Source: Chloroflexota bacterium
Lineage (GTDB): Bacteria > Chloroflexota > Dehalococcoidia > Lucifugimonadales > JAPUKM01
Assembly (NCBI GenBank): GCA_027295645.1
Contig: JAPUKM010000084.1
Coordinates: 1 to 9,711 of the forward strand
Length of the DNA: 9,711 bases
Reading direction: 5' to 3'
In this document: piece by piece, positions 1 to 5,801 of the stretch
Numbering within the stretch: the first letter of the stretch is position 1
Layout of the letters: each line of letters starts with the position of its first letter
The notes under the pieces: generated by a model
Seen by the model: only the letters and a program-made list of their open reading frames with translations
What the model was told of the DNA's origin: nothing
Databases searched by the model: none
Position numbers and translations under genes: made by a program

Positions 1-73
1 TTTCTGAATGGCAAACGGGGCCACCAGATGTCGGTTTCTGAATGGCAAACGGTGTCGCCAGATGTCAGTTTCT
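1..73. repeat. Tandem 34-bp direct repeat (2 copies plus start of a third), cut by window edge
   Basis: Units at 1-34 and 35-68 differ at only 4 of 34 positions. Both start TTTCTGAATGGCAAACGG, and a third copy begins at 69 but diverges after TTTCT. The units abut with no spacer, so this is not a CRISPR array. The array touches the left edge and may continue outside the window. Termini of IS21-family elements often carry several short direct repeats of similar flavour, so this may be a mobile-element end. No transposase lies to its right, so that reading is inference only. Confidence 0.75.
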
Positions 74-81
74 CGGTTTGA

Positions 82-258
82 TCAGGGGAACAGGAAGTTA
101 ATGGGACCAGCAAAGAACCGCCAAACGTACTCCCACCTACCCAACGGGAGAATACCGTCAGTCGTCAGGAAGTACATGAACGAGAAGAAAGCCCACACGC
201 CTATCCCGCTGCCACCACCCCGACGCACGTACACAGTTCTGAAATTGCGAGTTGTCAT
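82..258 (-). CDS. Small predicted membrane protein, 58 aa, unknown function
   Basis: This short frame starts at ATG (256-258) and ends at TGA (82-84). It has a good ribosome binding site, AGGAG at 265-269, six bases upstream of the start. The ATG overlaps the stop codon of the preceding gene in the ATGA arrangement, which suggests translational coupling. The protein begins MTTRNFRTVYVRRGGG. It then has a hydrophobic stretch at about residues 20-38 rich in Trp, Phe and Tyr, and a second short hydrophobic aromatic end at residues 46-58. The basic N-terminus before the hydrophobic part fits membrane insertion with the N-terminus inside. I do not recognise the family. It is the last of three small membrane-type frames on this strand. 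The ribosome binding site and coupling make it more credible than its length alone would. Confidence 0.55.
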   Translation of the reverse strand: MTTRNFRTVYVRRGGGSGIGVWAFFSFMYFLTTDGILPLGRWEYVWRFFAGPINFLFP

Positions 259-524
259 CTCTCACTCCTATCTGACCCTCCGCGCCCAGAAAGTCCTTCG
301 TACAGGAAATGCGCTCCAAGTATAAACACTACCAAGGCGCCGCCTCCAAACACCCAAGCGGGCCAATCCCTTGGCCATTTGACGCCATCCGGGCCTGGGT
401 TCACCAGGGACGCAACGAATACAAAAGTTATCCCTAAGCCAATCAATGCCAGTCCCAGTAGTCCTCTTCGCCACCAAATTTTATCTGAACGTCTCATCTC
501 CACGGTATTCTTGAGTGCGAACAC
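255..524 (-). CDS. Small predicted two-helix membrane protein, 80-89 aa, unknown function
   Basis: The frame opens at GTG 524 (89 aa) or ATG 497 (80 aa, beginning MRRSDKIWWRRG). Neither has a clear, well-spaced ribosome binding site: GGAG abuts the ATG, and only a weak AGAG precedes the GTG. The protein has a basic N-terminus and a first hydrophobic helix (GLLGLALIGLGITFVFVASLV). It continues with a short polar loop containing PGPDG and PRDWP, a second helix (WVFGGGALVVFILGAHFLYEGL) and a charged tail. This is a typical two-pass small membrane protein with both ends probably in the cytoplasm. Its TGA overlaps the ATG of the downstream 58-aa gene, so the two are probably co-translated. I do not recognise a family. 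Confidence 0.5.
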   Translation of the reverse strand: MFALKNTVEMRRSDKIWWRRGLLGLALIGLGITFVFVASLVNPGPDGVKWPRDWPAWVFGGGALVVFILGAHFLYEGLSGRGGSDRSER

Positions 525-541
525 ATCTCTTGCAGTACCGC

Positions 542-649
542 TTACCGGTCGGGTCTGCTGTCTACTACGAATGGCACTAGGAAAACTAGGCAGCCCAGCA
601 GAAACGCGAGACTTGCGGCAAGACCCGCAATGGCTTCGGCTCTGTTCAT
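542..649 (-). CDS. Possible 35-aa single-helix membrane peptide
   Basis: Starting at ATG 647-649, this frame gives a 35-aa peptide with a short polar N-terminus (MNRAEAIAG), one strongly hydrophobic helix (about residues 8-29) and a charged end, DSRPDR. It stops 17 bases before the GTG of the next small membrane gene, which fits a three-gene cluster. Against it: I see no ribosome binding site, and the same frame stays open upstream to 913, where the translation looks like non-coding sequence. The start is therefore a guess. A perfect 14-bp palindrome at 682-695 lies about 33 bases upstream and could be an operator. Confidence 0.3.
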   Translation of the reverse strand: MNRAEAIAGLAASLAFLLGCLVFLVPFVVDSRPDR

Positions 650-1084
650 CTTAGGGATGCTTAGCGGATTCGTGGGCGGAGTGGCAGCGCTGCCAGCAAA
701 TCCCAGAGTGAAGACGCAGGCGACGCAACTATCAAGAGCGCTTGCCTTACCATTGCCAGCCTCGCGCATCGTTGGTGCATCAGCATCAAACCCTGGGCCT
801 GACCTCTCCGGCGAGTATAGCACCATGCAATGAAGACAACTCATTCTCGTTGTATAATCGTCCCTGTAATCTCGTTTCAAGGGCGCGTGAATCACGTTTT
901 CTGGTGGCCGCACCGATGTACGTTTGAATTCATCTAACTGTCACGATGCGTTCTCAAGCCTCGCAGATGGTAATGGGACATGCAGGTCTTAATATCTAAC
1001 CAGGCTCTCGAACGACTCCGCCACAAGGGTGGAGCCATGGCCCTGGATTTCATCCCACCCATTGGCTGAGGTGGTAAAGCTCAC
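650..1084. other. Stretch without a confident gene
   Basis: About 435 bases with no reading frame I would call on either strand; a minus frame stays open to 913 but its translation looks random. Two small things stand out. One is a perfect palindrome, TGGCAGCGCTGCCA, at 682-695. The other is an isolated TATAAT at 853-858 on the plus strand with no good -35 upstream and no gene for about 225 bases downstream. Pairing of CCACC and GGTGG around 1055-1074 is weak. Confidence 0.5.
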
Positions 1085-1100
1085 GTGTCGGTCGACACGT
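1083..1100. promoter_or_regulatory. Inverted repeat over the start codon of the 69-aa gene
   Basis: ACGTGTCG (1083-1090) and CGACACGT (1093-1100) are perfect reverse complements separated by two bases. The GTG start lies inside the left arm. It could be a protein-binding operator or a small RNA hairpin; the two-base loop makes the DNA-operator reading more natural. Confidence 0.3.
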
Positions 1101-1294
1101 ACCTCCAACGAAAGAACACATCGAAGTATCAGAAAGTCGAACACGAGGGCGTACGTGTCATGGTTTCCCCCACCCTCGCTCAGCAGGCGAAAACGGTCTA
1201 TGTGGATCTCAAACGGTTCCTGTTATGGACACAGTACACCGTTGAGGCAGAACCGCTGCGCGGTCACTTCCACGGACCCGCGTGCACGCATTAG
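1085..1294 (+). CDS. Conserved-looking 69-aa protein with C-terminal His/Cys cluster
   Basis: The start is GTG 1085; a TGA lies in frame at 1067-1069 and no other start is available. A purine-rich GAGGTGG at 1068-1074 gives a ribosome binding site 10 bases upstream. The protein begins MSVDTYLQRKNTSKYQKVE. It has a middle section that reads like a small alpha/beta fold (GVRVMVSPTLAQQAKTVYVDL) and ends GHFHGPACTH. The end places His61, His63, Cys67 and His69 in an HxHGxxCxH arrangement that could bind a metal or iron. I recall small Chloroflexota proteins with this layout but cannot name the family or assign a function. The start codon sits inside a perfect 8-bp inverted repeat (1083-1100), which could affect initiation or act as an operator. 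It stops in TAG and converges on rpiB, 70 bases away. Confidence 0.6.
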   Translation: MSVDTYLQRKNTSKYQKVEHEGVRVMVSPTLAQQAKTVYVDLKRFLLWTQYTVEAEPLRGHFHGPACTH

Positions 1295-1364
1295 CAAACG
1301 CACCCGCCTATCAACGGCTGCCCAATCCATCCCCTGGACTGTGCCGAGCATGTGCGGCCTGTGC

Positions 1365-1820
1365 CTACCCGCTCGCCTCTTTCTCCATGGCACGTACCTT
1401 CTCCAAGCGCCGCTGATGTCGCTCCTCACCGGTGAATCGGCCCGTGACGAATGCGTTGACCGCCTCCCGGGCCGCTTCCAGACCGATGATCCGCGCACCC
1501 AGGCACAGAACGTTCATATCGTCATGCTCCACTCCCTGGTGAGCGGAGTAGGTATCGTGGCAGACAGAAGCGCGAATGCCGGGGACCTTGTTGGCAGCAA
1601 CGGAGGCACCCACACCGCTGCCGCACACCAGAATGCCACGGTCGGCTTCGCCTGACACAATGGCCTTGGCTACAGCGCGGGCATAGTCCGGATAATCGTC
1701 GTCCGGGTCAAGCCTCTCCGGGCCGAGGTCAAGGACCTTGTGACCGGTCTGAGCCAGGTGGCTCGCCAGGTCATTTTTCATGGTGAACCCGTTGTGGTCA
1801 CCAGCTACCGCGATACGCAT
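1365..1820 (-). CDS. rpiB: Ribose-5-phosphate isomerase B
   Basis: RpiB/LacAB-family cytoplasmic sugar-phosphate isomerase, 151 aa, the usual length. It interconverts ribose 5-phosphate and ribulose 5-phosphate in the non-oxidative pentose phosphate pathway; some relatives act on allose or galactose phosphates. Visible family features are GDHNGF at residues 7-12 (Asp8 and His9 near the sugar phosphate) and VCGSGVG with catalytic Cys66 at 65-71. Also present are AANKVPGIRASVCHDTYSA at 75-93, HDDMNVL with His99, and GARIIG at 108-113. I chose ATG 1820 because AGGAG lies 10 bases upstream; the GTG at 1838 would place that ribosome binding site inside the gene. The upstream region, including the ribosome binding site, lies within the remains of otsA. 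No partner gene follows: it converges on the 69-aa gene. It ends in TAG. Confidence 0.95.
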   Translation of the reverse strand: MRIAVAGDHNGFTMKNDLASHLAQTGHKVLDLGPERLDPDDDYPDYARAVAKAIVSGEADRGILVCGSGVGASVAANKVPGIRASVCHDTYSAHQGVEHDDMNVLCLGARIIGLEAAREAVNAFVTGRFTGEERHQRRLEKVRAMEKEASG

Positions 1821-2027
1821 AGGCACGCCGCTCCTCACTTGATGCGATCGCTGTTGAAAGCAGGTCGGCCGCCCAGGTATTGACGTTGTTCTTCTGAAGC
1901 GCCGCTCTCTTGGCGGCCATCCTCCACCTTCGCTCCTCCCTGGGCATCGTCAGAGCAGCCTTGATCCTATCTGCGAAGGCGTCAGTAGCAAAGGGGTTCA
2001 CCAGATGGCATCCACAAGCTCCATGGC
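1798..2027 (-). pseudogene. otsA: Relic of trehalose-6-phosphate synthase C-terminus, frameshifted
   Basis: Reading leftward from 2001, the translation is VNPFATDAFADRIKAALTM, then PREERRWRMAAKRAALQKN and NVNTWAADLLSTA. This matches the C-terminal end of OtsA (GT20, UDP-glucose to glucose 6-phosphate): VNP, a helix, a MP-EER-RM block, and W--D-L near the end. Directly upstream, 2004-2027 reads AMELVDAI in another frame, which is the sequence expected just before LVNP. Restoring one C beside position 2004 would rejoin the frames as AMELVDAILVNPF. Only about 75 of roughly 460-480 residues remain, and no OtsA sequence can be followed beyond about 2030. The frame runs 23 bases into rpiB before TGA at 1798-1800 and contains the rpiB ribosome binding site. 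It appears to be a dead fragment left by a deletion, perhaps kept because it carries rpiB translation signals. Confidence 0.75.
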
Positions 2028-2180
2028 AGTATATTTCAAATCCTTCAACAGTGCTAGGTCGCGCCAGCTTGACCGTGTGGGCAAAGCAATAGGGCTAAAA
2101 CAAAAAACAATTCCCACGGTATCACCAACCCCGTAAAGAAGGCATAAATGAAGTGCCTGCACACATGAAGATACCATTGA

Positions 2181-2210
2181 GTTGCCAATGTTAAGAAACA
2201 GTTAAATACA
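2181..2210 (+). promoter_or_regulatory. Direct-repeat site resembling a PhoB/OmpR-type operator
   Basis: GTTAA occurs at 2190-2194 and again at 2201-2205, exactly 11 bases apart (GTTAAGAAACAGTTAA). Winged-helix regulators of the OmpR/PhoB class bind tandem half-sites with 11-bp spacing, and PhoB-class boxes are similarly AT-rich. A TTGCCA just upstream (2182-2187) could serve as a -35 element. The site is about 70 bases upstream of the likely response-regulator promoter, so autoregulation is possible. This is inferred from spacing and context only. Confidence 0.35.
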
Positions 2211-2272
2211 CCGGGACTATTGTAATGATCATCTGGAAAACTTTTCCTAAACTATTCTTTAATGTTCTCTTA

Positions 2273-2281
2273 TGTTACAAT
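2273..2281 (+). promoter_or_regulatory. Extended -10 promoter for the response regulator
   Basis: TGTTACAAT is an extended -10 (TGnTACAAT). No good -35 lies at the right distance, as is usual with this class. Transcription would start near 2288, leaving a leader of about 48 bases before GTG 2336. This placement argues against starting the protein at ATG 2225, which lies upstream of the -10. Confidence 0.45.
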
Positions 2282-2335
2282 CCCGCAGATTCAAAACCAC
2301 CAGGGCTATTTCAGCTGGAAAGGCTGGGGAAAACC

Positions 2336-3067
2336 GTGATTGGAACTCCTGTAGCGCTACATAACTCCCGCATCTTAATTGTTGACGACGAGGCAAGGAT
2401 GTTGCATCTGATGTCTACAGTATTACAACAGGATGGCTACGAGGTGATCCATGCAAAGGATGGGAGTATGGCCATGCAGGCCCTTGAAAAGGACAATCCG
2501 GAGCTCATCATCCTTGACATCTATATGCCTAAAATCGATGGCTACGAACTGTGCCGCCGTATTCGAAAAGAACGGGAGACCCCCATTATCGTCGTCAGCG
2601 GGAGAGCGACAGAGGAGGGAAAGCTACAAGCATTTGGACTGGGAGCCGACGATTTTATTGCCAAGCCATTTGCCCTGGCGGAGTTGCTAGCACGCGTGCG
2701 CGCGGTCCTTCGGCGTGTCAGACCACAGGTACCGCAGGAACCCAGGGTGTCGCGGTTCGAACAGTTGGAGATCAATTACACGGCGAGACTGGTCAAATGT
2801 CAGGACAGGGTTCAGCAACTCACGCCCATCGAATACTCCCTGCTGGGCATGCTGACGCTCAATGCTGGTAAAGCGCTCACACACGAAATGCTGCTCAACC
2901 AGGTCTGGGGGCCCGAATATGCGGACGAAAGGGAGTACCTGAGGGTCCACATCAGCCATTTGCGTCATAAGATCGAGCCGGACCCCGCCAACCCAGAGTA
3001 CATCCAGACCATCCCTCGCATCGGTTACCGCTTTGCCAAAGAACTGGAGACCTCGGATAGTCGCTAA
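2336..3067 (+). CDS. OmpR/PhoB-family response regulator (orphan)
   Basis: Two-component DNA-binding regulator, 243 aa from GTG 2336, typical for the family. Receiver domain at residues 12-125: acidic pocket Asp17-Asp18, phospho-acceptor Asp61 in LIILDIYMP, Ser88 in the conserved Thr/Ser position, and Lys110 in AKPF. A winged-helix Trans_reg_C domain fills residues about 145-240 (LTPIEYSLLGML, QVWGPEYADEREYLRVHIS, IPRIGYRF), of KdpE/PhoB style. GTG 2336 has GGGGA five bases upstream. An upstream ATG at 2225 would add 37 residues that resemble no part of the family, lacks a ribosome binding site and lies before the likely promoter. No histidine kinase is adjacent, so the partner must be elsewhere. 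Targets are unknown. Ends in TAA, the only confident intact gene here that does not use TAG. Confidence 0.93.
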   Translation: MIGTPVALHNSRILIVDDEARMLHLMSTVLQQDGYEVIHAKDGSMAMQALEKDNPELIILDIYMPKIDGYELCRRIRKERETPIIVVSGRATEEGKLQAFGLGADDFIAKPFALAELLARVRAVLRRVRPQVPQEPRVSRFEQLEINYTARLVKCQDRVQQLTPIEYSLLGMLTLNAGKALTHEMLLNQVWGPEYADEREYLRVHISHLRHKIEPDPANPEYIQTIPRIGYRFAKELETSDSR

Positions 3068-3111
3068 GAGCCGGTCGGCCAAATCGTAGCCGGCATCCTG
3101 CGAGGGAAGCA

Positions 3112-3141
3112 GCGGCGTGGCAACATGCGTTGCTACGCCGC
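3112..3141 (+). terminator. Hairpin after the response regulator, probable terminator
   Basis: A 13-bp stem, GCGGCGTGGCAAC (3112-3124) pairing with GTTGCTACGCCGC (3129-3141), contains one G-U pair and an ATGC loop. It lies 45 bases past the stop codon. No T-run follows, so it is not a classic rho-independent terminator; it may protect the 3' end or separate this gene from the next promoter. Confidence 0.45.
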
Positions 3142-3152
3142 CTCCACAACGA

Positions 3153-3161
3153 TGCTACAAT
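3153..3161 (+). promoter_or_regulatory. Extended -10 promoter for the amidohydrolase
   Basis: TGCTACAAT matches the extended -10 form and is identical to the element before metG. A TTGCTA at 3130-3135 is too far away (20 bases) for a normal -35. The start of transcription would be near 3168, giving a leader of about 85 bases that contains the hairpin at 3221-3248. Confidence 0.45.
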
Positions 3162-3220
3162 CTACCCGGGCTCCCGTACGTTCTCTTACCTGGAGACGAT
3201 CAGCGGCTTGAGCTTGAGGT

Positions 3221-3248
3221 TACATCTCCCTGATGCCAGGGAGATGTA
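3221..3248 (+). promoter_or_regulatory. Perfect hairpin enclosing the amidohydrolase ribosome binding site
   Basis: TACATCTCCCTG (3221-3232) and CAGGGAGATGTA (3237-3248) form a perfect 12-bp stem with an ATGC loop. The right arm contains GGGAG (3239-3243), the ribosome binding site for ATG 3254. Folded in RNA this would hide the site and limit initiation; as DNA it could also be a repressor operator. No T-run follows, so it is not a terminator. Confidence 0.5.
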
Positions 3249-3253
3249 TTGAA

Positions 3254-4786
3254 ATGTCTTCGACTCTTCGCTTTCGCAACGCCGCGGCCATCACCATGGA
3301 CGTTCCATGCCCCCAAGCCAATACAGTCCTGGTGGAGGGCAACCGAATCGTGTGGGTCGGGGATGAGAAGGATGCCCCTCATACCCGTGCCGACCGCGTC
3401 ATCGACTGTGCCGGCGCCACACTCCTCCCAGGGCTGAGTGACGCACATATCCACCTCCTGGCCTACGCAGCCAGCCTCCTGCACATGGACTGTAGCCGGC
3501 GCACCGTTTCATCCATCACTGACCTGCACCGATTGATCGGCTCTCAAGCTCAGACCACCCCCGCCGGCCAGTGGCTCCGTGGGGTCGGCTATGATGAGTT
3601 CCACCTGGCCGAGAAACGGCACCCCACCCGCTACGATCTTGACCCAGCCGCGCCGCGCCATCCGGTACGTTTGGACCACCGGTCGTCTCACGCCTGCGTG
3701 CTCAGCAGTCTCGGCCTTCGTGAGGTGGGCATCACCGCCGATACCCCCGACCCTGTCGACGGTGTGATCGTTCGAGACGATTCGGGCGAGCCCACCGGCC
3801 TCCTTCTTGAGATGAACAGCTACGTCTCTCAAAGGATGCCTCAACAGAACCAGAACATCCTTCATCAATCCGTTGATAAAGCAAGCAGACAGCTTCTTGC
3901 GTGGGGGATCACCTCGTTGCAGGACGCCACGCCTGGGAACGGGCTGGAGCAATGGAAGACCCTTCTTCGGCTGACCCAGGCCGGAGCAATCCGCCAGCGG
4001 CTGACGTTCATGCCCGGGATTCACCACCTGCAGCAGTTTACAGCAGATGGACTGACCCACAACATGGGCGGCTCTACTATGACGATTGGCCCGACAAAAC
4101 TGGTCGCCACGCTCACCACCGGAGCACTCCATCCACCCGAGGGGGAGATTCGGCGGCTGGTCCATGAGGCCCACCAGGCAGGGAGCCCCGTGGCCGTTCA
4201 CGCCGTGGAGCATGAGGTCGTCATGACGGTGACTCGCGTCCTGAAAGAGGCCAGCGCCGGCAGCCGCATCTCCCCCCACCGTGACCGGATCGAGCACTGC
4301 TCCGAGGCCACCCCTGACGTGCTGGAACAGCTCACCGACTCAGGCATCACGGTGGTAACCCAGCCGGGGTTCCTGTACGAGAGTGGAGAGCGGTACCACG
4401 CGGAGGTCCCGGCGGAACTACAGCCGTGGCTCTATCCGCTCAACGCCCTCCGGCAGGCGGGAGTCCCACTGGCGGCGGGGTCCGATGCGCCCGTGGCCTC
4501 ACCCAACCCGTGGCAGGGCCTCTACGCAGCCGTGACCCGGAGAGACTCGTCGGGCCTGGCGCTGCACCCTGAACAGAGCATCTCTATAGAGGAGGCCCTG
4601 GCACTGTGGACCTCCGGGGCCGCCTACGCCGCTGGTCAGGAGCAGACCTGGGGCATGCTCAGGTCCGGCATGCTTGCGGACCTCGTCTTGCTGGACCGAG
4701 ATGTGACCAGGGCGCCTCCCGAGGAGCTGCTCACCTGCCCGGTAGCGATGACCATCATGGGTGGGGACGTGGTATGGGAGGCCTAG
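3254..4786 (+). CDS. YtcJ-like amidohydrolase (amidohydrolase family 3)
   Basis: Metal-dependent hydrolase of 510 aa, close to the usual 520-550 of YtcJ/N-substituted formamide deformylase relatives. The N-terminal small beta domain (residues 5-60) ends in LLPGLSDAHIHL, whose HxH (His65, His67) binds metal. Further barrel features are DHRSSHACVLSS (141-152), WGITSLQDA (217-225), PVAVHAVEH (His316), RIEHC (His348) and GSDAPV (Asp411, the catalytic/metal Asp). It ends in a second part of the small domain, GMLADLVLLDRD. It has no signal peptide, so it is cytoplasmic. Likely cleaves an amide or cyclic amide; the substrate cannot be read from sequence. ATG 3254 is preferred because GGGAG lies 10 bases upstream; ATG 3233 would sit in the loop of the hairpin. 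It has its own promoter and ends in a CTAG shared with the opposing gene. Confidence 0.9.
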   Translation: MSSTLRFRNAAAITMDVPCPQANTVLVEGNRIVWVGDEKDAPHTRADRVIDCAGATLLPGLSDAHIHLLAYAASLLHMDCSRRTVSSITDLHRLIGSQAQTTPAGQWLRGVGYDEFHLAEKRHPTRYDLDPAAPRHPVRLDHRSSHACVLSSLGLREVGITADTPDPVDGVIVRDDSGEPTGLLLEMNSYVSQRMPQQNQNILHQSVDKASRQLLAWGITSLQDATPGNGLEQWKTLLRLTQAGAIRQRLTFMPGIHHLQQFTADGLTHNMGGSTMTIGPTKLVATLTTGALHPPEGEIRRLVHEAHQAGSPVAVHAVEHEVVMTVTRVLKEASAGSRISPHRDRIEHCSEATPDVLEQLTDSGITVVTQPGFLYESGERYHAEVPAELQPWLYPLNALRQAGVPLAAGSDAPVASPNPWQGLYAAVTRRDSSGLALHPEQSISIEEALALWTSGAAYAAGQEQTWGMLRSGMLADLVLLDRDVTRAPPEELLTCPVAMTIMGGDVVWEA

Positions 4787-5763
4787 TGCCTCCGACGGAC
4801 CACGTAAGCGCTCAGCTCCTCAAGAGAGCGACGCTCGCGGATATCAGGAAGGTTGCGGAGTGCACGCACAGCCCTATCGCTAAAGTCGGCCGCTATGGCA
4901 TTGGACTCGGCGATAATTGGCGAGTTTTGGACCATCTCCACCGCTCGCCTGCTGTTGAGTTCAGGGTCATTCCCCTGGAACAGGGCAAGGATCGGGTTGT
5001 CGTCTGGGTACCGTTCAAGCAGAAGAATGGCGGGTAATGTCAGGGTACCCTGGAGCAGATCCGCGCCTACCGGCTTTCCGACCTCCTCCTCAGTGCCCTC
5101 AAAATCAAGGACGTCGTCCACAATCTGGAACGCCATCCCCAGGTTGCACCCGTACTCGGTCAACGCCTGGATATGCTCCTCTGCAATGCCGCTCAAGATA
5201 GCGCCTCCCTCCGCCGCAGTGCGGAAAAGTGAGGCCGTCTTGTTATATATGCGCTCCTTGTACTGTTCGTAGGTATGGGCTGTATTGAACGCGGCGTAGC
5301 TCTCCATCAACTCGCCGCTGGACAGCTACTTAATAGTCTCCGCAAAGCGACGGAGCACCCGCATATTATCGGTGTCGCAGGCCCATGCTGCCGCAGTGGC
5401 GAAGATGTAGTCGCCAAGCAGCACCGCAACATCACGGCCCCACAGACTGCTTACCGTGGCCAGCCCACGACGTAGCGCTGAGTTGTCCACCGTATCGTCG
5501 TGGATCAGTGAGGCGATGTGCAAAAGCTCCACGGAGGTGGCCATAATAACCGGTAGCTCGCCGGAGTTGGGATGGAAGCGTGAGGTCAGAACGGTGATGG
5601 CGGGTCGGACCAGCTTCCCTTGGCTGGGCAGCACGTGCTTCAGAAACTCGTCCAGATGAACCTGAGAGGTATTCGCAAGCCTCCTGAGGTTCTCCTCTAC
5701 CCTAGCCAGTTCACTTTGGATCGGCTCGTATATGTAATCGACGATAGTATCGCTTCGCTGCAT
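4783..5763 (-). pseudogene. Polyprenyl diphosphate synthase interrupted by one in-frame TAG
   Basis: Trans-isoprenyl diphosphate synthase (IspB/HepT/GGPP-synthase type) that extends prenyl chains with isopentenyl diphosphate for quinones or lipid carriers. The full frame is 326 codons, normal length. Seen in order: GKLVRP (49-54); first Asp-rich motif HDDTVDNSALRRG (Asp89, Asp90, Asp93); KTASLF (175-180); second Asp-rich motif FQIVDDVLD (Asp216, Asp217, Asp220). Codon 146, at 5326-5328, is TAG, flanked by FAETIK and LSSGELMES, which are contiguous in this family. Both sides stay in the same frame with no other damage. CAG to TAG is the simplest change. It may be a recent pseudogene, a strain-level mutation or a sequencing error. 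Start ATG 5763 has AGGAAGGG just upstream. It lies 38 bases after metG and is probably co-transcribed. An internal restart at TTG 5310 or ATG 5307 lacks a ribosome binding site and would lose the first Asp motif. Confidence 0.85.
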
Positions 5764-5801
5764 CGGTCCCTTCCTACAGTGAACGCCCCCGGCGCTATCC
5801 C

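Noticed and set aside
1..68. CRISPR array
   Set aside because: The repeats abut with no spacers between them.
1280..1289. Palindrome GCGTGCACGC at the end of the 69-aa gene
   Set aside because: No loop and no T-run, within coding sequence; likely chance.
1029..1655. 208-aa plus-strand frame
   Set aside because: Mostly the reverse of rpiB; rich in Arg/Ser/Thr as expected for a shadow frame.
2225..2335. 37-residue N-terminal extension of the response regulator
   Set aside because: No ribosome binding site, contains the likely -10, and does not resemble the family; GTG 2336 fits better.
5307..5310. Second gene starting inside the prenyl synthase after the TAG
   Set aside because: TTG 5310 and ATG 5307 lack a ribosome binding site, and the product would lack the first Asp-rich motif; better seen as the second half of one interrupted gene.
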